Assembly (NCBI GenBank): GCA_050952085.1
Contig: JBMNKH010000001.1
Span: forward strand, 310,001 to 374,000
Source: DTU015 sp012837895
GTDB taxonomy: Bacteria; Bacillota; Sulfobacillia; Fermentithermobacillales; Fermentithermobacillaceae
DNA: 64,000 nt
Direction: 5' to 3'
Positions 17,426-25,722 of the stretch are shown piece by piece. The notes below the pieces were generated by a model that worked only from the letters and a program-made list of their open reading frames with translations, had not been told where the DNA came from and searched no databases. The position numbers were made by a program, and so were the translations under genes. Each line of letters starts with the position of its first letter. The stretch's first letter is position 1.

Positions 17426-17526
17426 ATGCGGCCTTAGCAGGCACAACAGCTCTGCCGCCGCTGCCTCAATTATTGACGCAGCTGTTGACACAACAGCAAA
17501 ACTATGTGACGCCGCTAAGGCCGTAT
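17426..17526. repeat. Nested inverted repeat between D-aminoacylase copy 2 and DUF6754 copy 2
   Basis: Outer arms at 17426-17438 and 17514-17526 (GCCTTAGC / GCTAAGGC core) match at 12 of 13 positions. Inside are CAACAGCT at 17444-17451 and AGCTGTTG at 17480-17487. This 101-bp structure sits in a gene-free stretch (17246-17585). It could be a terminator-like RNA without U-run, a structured leader for the module, or a small non-coding repeat element. I see no gene in the stretch. Confidence 0.45.
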
Positions 17527-17585
17527 GAGGTTTGACATACTAGCGACATACTAGCTGGCTCTCAAATATCCGGGGACCCTGTCTG

Positions 17586-19175
17586 TCAACCCTCCTGTTT
17601 TTTCAGGATGAACTGTCCCAATCTAAGATCAGTCTGCTCACCGTTGAAAAGCGCAGGCTTACCGCCTATGAACACATGTTCAATCCCAACCGGCTTCTGG
17701 AAAGGATTGTCGTAAGTAGCTTTGTCAGTGACCTTAACCGGATCGAATACGGTAATGTCAGCCACAAAGCCTGCCTTGAGCAAGCCACGATCCGGAAGCC
17801 CCAAATACATTGCTGACAGCCCTGTAATCCTGTGCACCGACTCCTGTAACGGGATGCCTTTTTCCCTGGCCCAACGCAGGAACCGGGGGAATGTTCCAAA
17901 ATTGCGTGGATGAGGCTTGCCCTTGTTCTCCTCAGGCGCAAGGGGCAACCCGCGGCCGTCGCTGCCTATGACGTAATCTTTCTGGGCCAACATATAGTCT
18001 ACATCTTCTTCGCTCATAGCAAACGAAATGCACGTGCACCTGCCCTCAGTTTCCACTGCTACCTTTGCTACAGTCACTGCCATGCTTAGCCCCAGTTCCT
18101 GGCTCAATTCCCAGATGGTCTTGCCGCCAGCAATAGGATAACGGCCGTTGGTGGTGACCACATACAAGCTTTCGCCGTCAGCCTGGGTCTTGAAAATCTC
18201 CTCCAAGTCGGCCATTAGCTTACGCCGCTCTTCTGATTCCGACTTGAGGCGTTCAATCGCCTTATGCACTCCGCCTTGGATAGACCATTTGGGGAAGGAG
18301 TTTGTAATGCCTGAGGACGCAGCAGTGTAGGGATACACGTCTACAGTAACGTGAATCCCCGAAGTTCTTGCGTCTGCAACGTTGTTTACAAACTCAGGCG
18401 CACGCCCCCAGTTTTGCCTACCGGCGGCCTTGAAATGGGCGATATGTACATGGGCACCTGTTTGGCGGTTAATCTCATACATTTCTTCTAGAGACTCAGG
18501 CGTCTTTTCGTCCTGCCTCCGCATGTGGGACGTGATTATGCCATCATACTTGGCAACCACTTCGCCCAAGGCGTTCAATTCTTCCTGGTCAGAAGACACT
18601 CCCGGCGAATATCCCAAGCCTAGCGACAGCCCCCATGCGCCTGCTTTCATATCCCGGTCCAGCAATGCTTGCATCTGGGCAAGCTCTTCCCGGGTCGCCT
18701 TGCGATCCTCAAACCCCATTACTCCTACACGAATTGCCCCATGGCCGATGAGGGATACAAGGTTGGTGGCCATTTTCTTGTTATGGGCCGTTACCTTGTC
18801 CAAGAACTCTTGGAAGGAACTTGAGGCAAACTCCTTAAAGGATTCTCCGGCATACTCACGAAGGCTTTCCAAGCGGTCTTCAGGACACGGGTAGATTGTA
18901 GAGCCGCACTGCCCGGCCAGTTCTGTTGTTATGCCTTGATAGATCTTGCTCTCGCACCGGTCATCCACCAGGAAGCCAGTGTCTGAGTGCGAGTGAAAAT
19001 CAATAAATCCAGGCGATACCGCCAATCCGGTCACATCCAGGATTTCCTTAGCCGGTTCTTTGATATCCCGTTGGATCTTAGCTATTTTCCCGTCTTTGAT
19101 TGCAACGTCAGCTTCAATGGCCGGTGAACCGGTTCCGTCTACTACAATGCCGCCCCGCAGGATGTAATCATACAT
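17586..19175 (-). CDS. N-acyl-D-amino-acid deacylase (D-aminoacylase), copy 2
   Basis: This 529-residue paralogue of 1503-3080 has all catalytic landmarks kept: HSHSD near residue 61, AGQCG near 90, SHMRRQD near 217, HIAHFKAAG near 247 and IGSDGRGLP near 405. Differences from copy 1 are scattered, with no large insertions, so both are probably active. ATG 19175 follows a GGGGGGAGAAG site. It is divergent from the hydroxyacid dehydrogenase and leads into the DUF6754 module. The substrate may differ between copies. Confidence 0.88.
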   Translation of the reverse strand: MYDYILRGGIVVDGTGSPAIEADVAIKDGKIAKIQRDIKEPAKEILDVTGLAVSPGFIDFHSHSDTGFLVDDRCESKIYQGITTELAGQCGSTIYPCPEDRLESLREYAGESFKEFASSSFQEFLDKVTAHNKKMATNLVSLIGHGAIRVGVMGFEDRKATREELAQMQALLDRDMKAGAWGLSLGLGYSPGVSSDQEELNALGEVVAKYDGIITSHMRRQDEKTPESLEEMYEINRQTGAHVHIAHFKAAGRQNWGRAPEFVNNVADARTSGIHVTVDVYPYTAASSGITNSFPKWSIQGGVHKAIERLKSESEERRKLMADLEEIFKTQADGESLYVVTTNGRYPIAGGKTIWELSQELGLSMAVTVAKVAVETEGRCTCISFAMSEEDVDYMLAQKDYVIGSDGRGLPLAPEENKGKPHPRNFGTFPRFLRWAREKGIPLQESVHRITGLSAMYLGLPDRGLLKAGFVADITVFDPVKVTDKATYDNPFQKPVGIEHVFIGGKPALFNGEQTDLRLGQFILKKQEG

Positions 19176-19314
19176 GACGCTTCTCCCCCCACGATTCTTA
19201 ACTGGACAATGGCACTATTACATTCTCTCATTCTTGAGCGGGCTTCCCTGTTCCTTGTTGAGCCTGTTGCGACCAAGCGATATATGTTAGATTAGGCGGG
19301 AGTCAAGCTCATAA

Positions 19315-19347
19315 GACCGGCCCAAGTCCCTTCTTGAGGGTCCGGTC
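19315..19347 (+). promoter_or_regulatory. Hairpin in the leader of the hydroxyacid dehydrogenase gene
   Basis: GACCGG (19315-19320) pairs with CCGGTC (19342-19347), with an inner CCC/GGG pair. It ends about 32 bases before the start codon. No U-run follows, so it is more likely a leader structure than a terminator. Confidence 0.35.
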
Positions 19348-19379
19348 AACCGAAAACAACCAAGGCAGGAGCGGAGACT

Positions 19380-20357
19380 ATGAAACCAAAGGTTTTTGTC
19401 ACCAGAGTCATCCCTGAGGAAGCTCTGAACATCATAGCCGGGTGCTGCGACTATGAGGTTTGGGAAAGTGAAACCCAGGCAGTGCCAAGATCCGTTCTTG
19501 AGGCGAAGGCGGAAGACGTAGACGGGCTGTATACTTTGCTCACTGAAAAAGTCGACAAGCCGTTGCTGGATATAGCACCGCGCCTTAAGGTAGTCTCAAA
19601 CATGGCTGTAGGCTTTGACAATATAGATGTAGATGAATGTACCAAGAGAGGGATTCTGGTATGCAACACCCCCGGAGTACTCACAGAGACCACTGCCGAT
19701 CTTGCGTGGGCACTGCTCATGGCGGCTGCCAGACGGGTAACTGAAGCTGAACGGTTCCTGCGGGAAAACAAGTGGACTACGTGGTCGCCAATGCTTCTCA
19801 CAGGCATGGATGTTTACGGTGCTACCCTCGGTATAGTTGGCTTTGGCAGGATCGGGCAGGCAGTTGCCAGGAGGGCCAAGGGTTTTGGCATGAAAGTGCT
19901 GTATTACAGCAACACCGCTAAACCTGACCTGGAAGCGAGTATGGGCGTGGAAAGAGCAACTCTTGAAGACCTGCTGAGAACATCTGACTTTGTATCCATC
20001 CATGTACCCCTCACTGAAGAAACACGGGGCATGATAGGATGGCGGGAGCTTAGTATGATGAAACAAACTGCCGTGCTTGTAAACACTGCCCGGGGGCAAG
20101 TAGTGGATGAACAAGCCCTTTGCAGGGCACTCAAGGAGAAACGGATCTTTGCAGCAGGCCTGGATGTGTTCGACCGGGAGCCCCTGCCGGCAGGCAGCCC
20201 CCTGAGAGAACTGGATAACGTAGTGCTGTTGCCCCACATAGGGAGCGCAAGCGTAGCTACACGTACCAAGATGGCGGTCATGGCAGCCCGCAATTTGACC
20301 CAGGCGCTGTCAGGGGAAAGGCCTGAACATATTGTGAACCCGGAAGTCTTAGCCTAG
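19380..20357 (+). CDS. D-2-hydroxyacid dehydrogenase (glyoxylate / hydroxypyruvate reductase type)
   Basis: This 325-residue NAD(P)-dependent enzyme has the dinucleotide motif GIVGFGRIGQAVA (151-163) and the catalytic triad R238 in NTARGQVVDE, E267 in FDREPLP and H286 in LPHIGSAS. It also has the substrate loop SNMAVGFDNID. The length is typical. It interconverts 2-oxoacids and D-2-hydroxyacids, consistent with reducing oxoacids produced by the aminotransferases nearby, which is inference. ATG at 19380 follows GGAGCGGAG. It is one of the few plus-strand genes and is transcribed away from the D-aminoacylase. Confidence 0.9.
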   Translation: MKPKVFVTRVIPEEALNIIAGCCDYEVWESETQAVPRSVLEAKAEDVDGLYTLLTEKVDKPLLDIAPRLKVVSNMAVGFDNIDVDECTKRGILVCNTPGVLTETTADLAWALLMAAARRVTEAERFLRENKWTTWSPMLLTGMDVYGATLGIVGFGRIGQAVARRAKGFGMKVLYYSNTAKPDLEASMGVERATLEDLLRTSDFVSIHVPLTEETRGMIGWRELSMMKQTAVLVNTARGQVVDEQALCRALKEKRIFAAGLDVFDREPLPAGSPLRELDNVVLLPHIGSASVATRTKMAVMAARNLTQALSGERPEHIVNPEVLA

Positions 20358-20540
20358 TGCGGGCAAAACTTCCGGATGAGCAGTCTGTACAAAGCAACCG
20401 GCGGGAAACCTCCTGGTGAGCAGCCTGTACAAGGCAAGCGGCGCAATGAAATGGACGGTGCAAAGAAATGGACGCCGCAAAGAACAACGCAACAGTTCAG
20501 CGTCCGGTTGCACAAGTAAGCAACCGGCTATTCCCGTTCC
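20358..20540. repeat. Short imperfect direct repeats and a hairpin between convergent genes
   Basis: GAGCAGTCTGTACAAAGCAA at about 20377 and GAGCAGCCTGTACAAGGCAA at about 20418 are direct repeats about 41 bp apart. They are followed by the partial repeats GAAATGGACGGTGCAAA and GAAATGGACGCCGCAAA. CCGGTTGC (20504-20511) and GCAACCGG (20520-20527) form an 8-bp hairpin that may end transcription of the dehydrogenase gene. No gene is visible. Confidence 0.5.
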
Positions 20541-20542
20541 GC

Positions 20543-21925
20543 TTATTCCTTCCTGCGGAGCATCCTTGAACCTGCCAGTACAGCCCAAGGTTTAGAACCG
20601 CCAGAAGCGCCGATTTGAGTATCACATCCGCCGGCATCACTTTCGTCGTGGAAATAAAACCGGAGCACCCTCTGTTGGCCCATATCTTCAAAGAAGAGTG
20701 TGCAGCGATCGCTTGCCTTAACTTCGAACTCCCTGTCTTCTATCCTTAGCTTGAGCACGTTTCCGTCCATACACAGATCCAGCTTGCCGCCTTCGTCAGA
20801 CTCGTACAGACCTGCAAACCTGGCCAACTCTTCAGATGAAGCGCCACTGTCCACCTCAACGCTCCTCTGGGCATCAATAGGCAATCCCAGGACTGTATTA
20901 ACTGCCGCAAGCCAGATAGCGGCTGCCGGGACTTCTCCCACATTGGTGAGAACCGCCACAGTGATGCCCTTTTCCGGTACAAACCCAGAGTTGGAAGACA
21001 CGCCTGGCTGGCCTCCACTGTGTTCTACTAACGTAACCCCAGTATCTGCATAGTTGGGCGTTACTTTAAGGGCGAAATGATAATAGGTGTTCCTGTCAAC
21101 GGCATACATAGGCGAATTCCACATCTGCCTCAAGCCGTCAGCGGGAGCAATCTGCTTCCCGTTAGGGGCTTTGCCGTCGTTTAGGTATATCTGCCCGTAT
21201 TTCATAAGGTCAAGCACGCAAGACCTTACGCCGCCGCCTACCTCGTAAGTGCCAAGCACCGGCCATTGTTGCACTTCGTGTTCTCCTGTTTTCCTGTTAT
21301 ATGAATACGGAGTAGAAACGTTCCCCATTTTCGGCAGTTCTTCAAGGTTGTAGCTTGTTCTGTGCATACCCGCAGCATCCAGTATGTGTTGAGTCATGTA
21401 ACGCCTGTACAGCTGCCCGGACTTGCGCTGGATGATAAGGCCGTTCAACAGGAAGGTGTCATTGCAGTAACTGAAATACTTACCTGGAGGTCCAAGCAAT
21501 TCATACTCAGCAGAAGCTATGTACTCAACATGCTCATCCAAATCGATGATTTCCTCGCGGCGTTTCATAGGCGGAAGGCCGGTGGTATGAGACAAGAGGT
21601 GACGGATTTTCACCTGGGACATATCCTCCATCCCGGCAAGCCGGAACTCAGGTATATGGCCGATGACTGGGTCGTCAACTGACAGCATCCCCTTACCTGC
21701 CAGCTGCGCTATAGCCATAGCTGTAAACGATTTGGACACTGAAGCACACCCGAAAACAGTCTCAGGCGTAATAGGTTCCTGGGTTTGTATGTCTTTCACA
21801 CCAAAACCTTTTGCATAAATCACTTCTTTCTTGTCAGCAACCGCTACGGCGGCTCCGACTATGTGGTGTCTTTCCATCATTTCCTCAATGTATTGTTCCA
21901 GCGTGGCCCAATCTAACCCCTTCAC
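20543..21925 (-). CDS. Serine hydrolase, beta-lactamase class C / D-aminopeptidase fold
   Basis: This 460-residue protein has the S62-V-S-K65 nucleophile motif, Y153-C-N155 and an HSGG segment corresponding to the KTG-type motif. A C-terminal beta-rich domain (about 350-460) is as seen in esterase or peptidase members. There is no signal peptide, so a cytosolic esterase, amidase or D-aminopeptidase role is more likely than antibiotic resistance. It fits a gene set that handles D-amino-acid compounds. It is convergent with the dehydrogenase, and the ORF extends to 21925 with GAGGGG in front. Confidence 0.82.
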   Translation of the reverse strand: MKGLDWATLEQYIEEMMERHHIVGAAVAVADKKEVIYAKGFGVKDIQTQEPITPETVFGCASVSKSFTAMAIAQLAGKGMLSVDDPVIGHIPEFRLAGMEDMSQVKIRHLLSHTTGLPPMKRREEIIDLDEHVEYIASAEYELLGPPGKYFSYCNDTFLLNGLIIQRKSGQLYRRYMTQHILDAAGMHRTSYNLEELPKMGNVSTPYSYNRKTGEHEVQQWPVLGTYEVGGGVRSCVLDLMKYGQIYLNDGKAPNGKQIAPADGLRQMWNSPMYAVDRNTYYHFALKVTPNYADTGVTLVEHSGGQPGVSSNSGFVPEKGITVAVLTNVGEVPAAAIWLAAVNTVLGLPIDAQRSVEVDSGASSEELARFAGLYESDEGGKLDLCMDGNVLKLRIEDREFEVKASDRCTLFFEDMGQQRVLRFYFHDESDAGGCDTQIGASGGSKPWAVLAGSRMLRRKE

Positions 21926-22017
21926 CGGTAACCCCTCCGTTCTTTATTGTGTTTCCAGAACCTGATCTTAGGTTACCAGACGCCGTATTTTTGACAACCT
22001 CGCGGGTAGGGGCTCCA

Positions 22018-22650
22018 TCAGTTTTGCACATATATGGACTCGACTGCTTCTTGACCGAAAGCAGCGCTCATTGGCGCACGTGGTGCACCATTCTGGAGGC
22101 TTCCAAACCGAAAACGACCCTGATTGGTGCATCTGGTGCGCCATTTTGCGACCTTCTTGGCCGGAAACGGCGCTCATTGGCGCACGTGGTGCACCATTCT
22201 GGAGGCGTCCAAGCTGAAATCGACCCTGATTGGTGCACCTGGTGCGCCATTTTGCGACCTTCTTGGCCGGAAACGACGGTCATTGGTGCACGTAGTGCGC
22301 CATTCTGGAGGCTTCCAAAGCTGAAATCGACCCTGATTGGTGCACCTGGTGCGCCATTTTGCGAGCTTCTTGGCCGGAAACGACGTTCATTGGTGCATGT
22401 GGTGCACCATTCTGGAGGCTTCCAAAGCTGAAATCGACCCTGATTGGTGCATGTGGTGCGCCATTCTGGAGACTTCCAAGCCGAAAACGCCCCTGATTGG
22501 CGCACGTGATGCGCCATTTTGCGAGTTTCGTACTCGCAAACGGCGGTCATTGGTGCACGCGGTACACCGTTTTGGCTGAAAGCGTGGTGAAGACCGGCGA
22601 GATTGGTGCATATCGTAAACCATTCTTGTGGATACAGTAGCGAACATCGA
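22018..22650. repeat. Tandem array of about 12 units of 53 bp with two alternating subtypes
   Basis: Units begin TTGGYGCAYSTGGTGC and follow each other every 53-54 bp from 22071, with degenerate units at both ends. Two inner sequences tend to alternate, one with TCTGGAGGCTTCCAAA and one with TTGCGACCTTCTTGGCCGG. The 53-bp period is not a multiple of three and long open frames exist on both strands, so I do not call a gene. The array fills most of the gap between the serine hydrolase (start 21925) and the superoxide dismutase promoter. Confidence 0.85.
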
Positions 22651-22735
22651 CTGGCCGGTTCATGGTGATATATTCCCTCTGCCCTTTTACAGAGTGACAA
22701 TAGAACTGGCCGGTAGCATAAGGTTGGTTCTCAGG

Positions 22736-22764
22736 TTGACGGTACGAACCAAAACGGTTAAGAT
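22736..22764 (+). promoter_or_regulatory. Promoter of superoxide dismutase gene
   Basis: TTGACG (22736-22741), a 17-bp spacer and TAAGAT (22759-22764) lie about 120 bases before the SOD start codon. Spacing is ideal and the -35 matches five of six consensus bases. Confidence 0.55.
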
Positions 22765-22882
22765 TTCAGCAACCACTTAGACCGGAACATCTCATTCAAG
22801 CACAGATTCCAGTCTCATAAACGTTCAGGACCGCCTCTGATGTTTCAGTATAAGCTTGATTGCGAGTTTGAGGAGGGATCCT

Positions 22883-23587
22883 ATGAACCCATTTGACCCG
22901 GATAACGCCGGCTTTTCAACCGGTGGTTTGCATGGCGATGTTGAAAGGTTGTTGAGGGACGCTGTCCCCATTGGAGGCCACGTACTGCCACCCCTTCCCT
23001 ACCCTTACGATGCTCTTGAACCGTACATCAGCCGGGAAACGCTAAAGCTTCATCACGACAAACACCACCTGGCTTACGTTAACAACCTCAACAGGGCAGA
23101 AAGGAAACTGGCAGCTGCCAGGCAAGCACGAGATTTCTCACTTATCAGATTTTGGGAAACAGAAATAGCTTTCAACGGGTCCGGCCACATACTTCACAGC
23201 ATCTACTGGACTAACATGATACCTGGCGGGCCCGCCCAGCCAGGGCCGTTCCTTTCTAGGCAGATAGACATTGCTTTTGGAAGTCTTGACGCGTTCAAGG
23301 ACCAGTTCCTGGCCGCTGCCAACGCGGTTCAAGGGTCGGGCTGGGGCATCTTAGTTTGGAACCCTGCATGGGGGCGTCTGGAAATACTCCAGGCCGAGAA
23401 GCATGAAAACCTGACCCAGTGGGGAGCAATCCCTGTGCTCGTGGCAGACGTATGGGAGCACGCGTATTATGTCGACTACAGAAACGAACGGCGTAGGTAT
23501 CTTGATGCATGGTGGAACCTTGTAAACTGGGAAGACGTTGAGAGAAGGCTGCTCTTGGTGATGGGAGCCCAGGTGCCTCTAACGTAA
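22883..23587 (+). CDS. sodA: Superoxide dismutase, Fe/Mn family
   Basis: It converts superoxide to oxygen and peroxide. The 234-residue protein has the family start LPPLPYPYDALEP and metal ligands His57 (LKLHHDKHH), His105 (GHILHSIYW), Asp189 and His193 (DVWEHAYYVDY). An N-terminal extension of about 30 residues precedes the catalytic fold. ATG 22883 follows AGGAGGG; an upstream in-frame TTG at 22856 has no site. Mn or Fe preference is not decidable by eye. In a presumed anaerobe it would protect against oxygen exposure. Confidence 0.93.
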   Translation: MNPFDPDNAGFSTGGLHGDVERLLRDAVPIGGHVLPPLPYPYDALEPYISRETLKLHHDKHHLAYVNNLNRAERKLAAARQARDFSLIRFWETEIAFNGSGHILHSIYWTNMIPGGPAQPGPFLSRQIDIAFGSLDAFKDQFLAAANAVQGSGWGILVWNPAWGRLEILQAEKHENLTQWGAIPVLVADVWEHAYYVDYRNERRRYLDAWWNLVNWEDVERRLLLVMGAQVPLT

Positions 23588-23605
23588 GTTAATACTGGTT
23601 TAGAC

Positions 23606-23685
23606 AGGGTGGTGCAAGGTCTTGTCCAGCGCCACCCTACATCCCTACACACCCTACATCTCTACACACCATACGTCTCTGTACT
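23606..23685 (+). terminator. Stem-loop after SOD plus three 17-bp direct repeats
   Basis: AGGGTGGTGC (23606-23615) and GCGCCACCCT (23629-23638) form a 10-bp stem with one wobble, placed 19 bases after the SOD stop but without a U-run. It runs into three tandem 17-bp units of the form CCCTACATCYCTACACA (23635-23685). Confidence 0.4.
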
Positions 23686-23705
23686 AAGAACGGAAGGTGA
23701 GATAC

Positions 23706-23753
23706 ATGTCACTCCATGATGAGTTTGAGAAGGGGATGGATAAGCCCCCTTAA
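23706..23753 (+). CDS. 15-codon ORF with good ribosome site, probable remnant or leader peptide
   Basis: ATG 23706 lies after GGAAGGTGAGATAC and encodes MSLHDEFEKGMDKPP before TAA. The start region looks real but the product is very short and points into the convergent ABC gene. It may be the surviving front end of a lost gene. No family can be assigned. Confidence 0.2.
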   Translation: MSLHDEFEKGMDKPP

Positions 23754-23802
23754 GGCATTGTTCAATACTCGAAGCTGATGCCGCGCTGCTCAGGGCCCTT
23801 AC

Positions 23803-25722
23803 TCAACTTGCAGCTGCTGAGTTCCTCCCTGTAAATTGGCTGCGGTACAGGTCTGCGTAGAAACCGTCCTTGGCAAGAAGTTCGCTGTGGGTCCCTTGCT
23901 CAACGATTTTCCCGTCGTCTATCACCAGGATCATATCCGCGTCCCGTATGGTAGACAGCCGGTGGGCAATTACAAAACTGGTGCGTCCTTTCATCAGGGT
24001 TTCCATTGCCTCTTGGACCTGCACTTCGGTCCTGGTGTCAACATTGCTTGTAGCTTCATCCAGAATCATCATCGGTGGATCAGCAAGGATGCCCCTGGCA
24101 ATGGTCAAGAGCTGTTTCTGGCCCTGGGACAGGTTGGACGCGTCTTCGCTCAACATAGTGTCGTACCCGTCAGGCAGTGTCCGTATAAAGTGATCAGCCT
24201 TGGCAGCTTGGGCTGCCCTGACAATCTGCTCTTCAGTGGCGTTGTCCCGGCCATAGGCTATGTTATCCCGGATAGTCCCGCTGAACAGCCATACGTCTTG
24301 CAGCACCATTCCGAACAACTTGCGCAAATCGCTCCTCTTGAGCTCCCTTATGTCAGTCCCATCCACTGTAATCTTTCCGCCGTCTATCTCGTAGAAGCGC
24401 ATGAGCAAATTAACCAGGGTAGTCTTTCCCGCTCCCGTCGGCCCGACGATGGCGATCGTCTGCCCTGGCTCTGCATGAAGACTAAGGTCTTCCATAAGCA
24501 CCTTATCCTCTTCATAACCAAACCGCACGTTTTCGAACCTGACTTCGCCTTTGAGCTGCTCAAGCGGGGCGACCGCATTCGCAGGATCAGGAGTTTCTTC
24601 CACCTCATCGAGGATTTCAAACACTCTTTCCGCAGCAGCAACTGTAGACTGGATCACATTTGCTATGCTAGCCGTCTGGCGAATGGGCTGGGTAAACCGG
24701 CGTGAATAGGTGATAAATGCCTGGATATCTCCGATTTCGATCGTCTGCCTGAGGACCATGAAGCCGCCGGCAACAGCTACGATCACATACCCGACGTTGT
24801 TTATTAGCCCAATTACAGGCATAAGCAGCCCTGACAAGAAATGCGACTTCCATCCATGATCGTATAGTTCTTCATTGATCCGATCGAACTGGCTGGTTGA
24901 CGCGTCTTCAAACCCGAAGGCTTTCACCACTTTATGGCCTGCATACATCTCTTCCACATGCCCGTTGAGATCCCCAAGCACTTTCTGATGCCCCACGAAA
25001 TACTTCTGCGAACGCCTGGTCACAAGCCACGTGGCCACAGCAGTAAGAGGCAAGGTGATCAGGGTCACCAAGGTCAGTACGGGACTGATGCTCAACATCA
25101 TCACCAGGACTCCGGCGAGGGTTACCTCTGCAGTTATTATTTGCACCAGGCTTTGCTGCAAAGTAGAACTCACTGTATCTACATCGTTTATAACGCGACT
25201 CAGGATTTCCCCGTGAGTGCGCCCGTCAAAGTATTTCAGAGGTAGGCGGTTTAGCTTATCTTGGATTTCTTTGCGCATTTCATAAACGGTGGACTGGGCA
25301 ATACCTGCCATAATATAACTCTGGAGGAAGTTGAGAGCGGCACCGGCCAAATACAGCACAGACAGGATTACAAGGATCCTGCCTATGTAGGCGAAATCTA
25401 TACTGGCTACTGGCACCCCTTGAGCTCTTAGCATGAGCCCTTCAAACAGTTTTGTAGTGGCTTTCCCCATGATCTTGGGGCTGATTATGGTGAACAAGGT
25501 GCTAAGCACCGAAAACAAAAGCACTGCAACAAGGGCAAGTTTCCGGGGTCTAAGGTATTTTGTCAGCCTTGTCAACGTGCCTCTGAAGTCTTTTGCCCTG
25601 CGTACCTGCATTGGCAGCCCTCCGGGCCTGCCGCCATGGACACCACGCCTGCCAAAACCCCTGCTAGCTGCTAACCCTCTTTCCTTGGCCTCTGCGTGGT
25701 GCTGCCTGTGCCTACCCCTCAT
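23803..25722 (-). CDS. ABC exporter subunit with canonical ATPase site (MdlB-like half of a heterodimer)
   Basis: This 639-residue half-transporter has about 60 residues of Arg/Gly-rich N-terminus and a six-helix transmembrane domain (about 70-360). Its nucleotide-binding domain has GPTGAGKTT, NLSQGQKQ, MMILDEAT with catalytic Glu, and IAHRLST. I start it at ATG 25722, which overlaps the stop of the partner gene in ATGA and has GGAGGAAATAGC in front. Together with the gene upstream it forms a heterodimeric exporter for drugs, lipids or peptides. The basic N-terminal extension is unusual in length. Confidence 0.88.
   Translation of the reverse strand: MRGRHRQHHAEAKERGLAASRGFGRRGVHGGRPGGLPMQVRRAKDFRGTLTRLTKYLRPRKLALVAVLLFSVLSTLFTIISPKIMGKATTKLFEGLMLRAQGVPVASIDFAYIGRILVILSVLYLAGAALNFLQSYIMAGIAQSTVYEMRKEIQDKLNRLPLKYFDGRTHGEILSRVINDVDTVSSTLQQSLVQIITAEVTLAGVLVMMLSISPVLTLVTLITLPLTAVATWLVTRRSQKYFVGHQKVLGDLNGHVEEMYAGHKVVKAFGFEDASTSQFDRINEELYDHGWKSHFLSGLLMPVIGLINNVGYVIVAVAGGFMVLRQTIEIGDIQAFITYSRRFTQPIRQTASIANVIQSTVAAAERVFEILDEVEETPDPANAVAPLEQLKGEVRFENVRFGYEEDKVLMEDLSLHAEPGQTIAIVGPTGAGKTTLVNLLMRFYEIDGGKITVDGTDIRELKRSDLRKLFGMVLQDVWLFSGTIRDNIAYGRDNATEEQIVRAAQAAKADHFIRTLPDGYDTMLSEDASNLSQGQKQLLTIARGILADPPMMILDEATSNVDTRTEVQVQEAMETLMKGRTSFVIAHRLSTIRDADMILVIDDGKIVEQGTHSELLAKDGFYADLYRSQFTGRNSAAAS

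Noticed and set aside
20543..21925. Antibiotic-resistance beta-lactamase
   Set aside because: No signal peptide, and the extra C-terminal beta domain fits esterase or peptidase members of the fold better.
21811..22700. ORFs of about 200 codons on both strands over the 53-bp array
   Set aside because: The period is not a multiple of three, both strands are open, and the composition is Cys/His/Trp rich without a start site.
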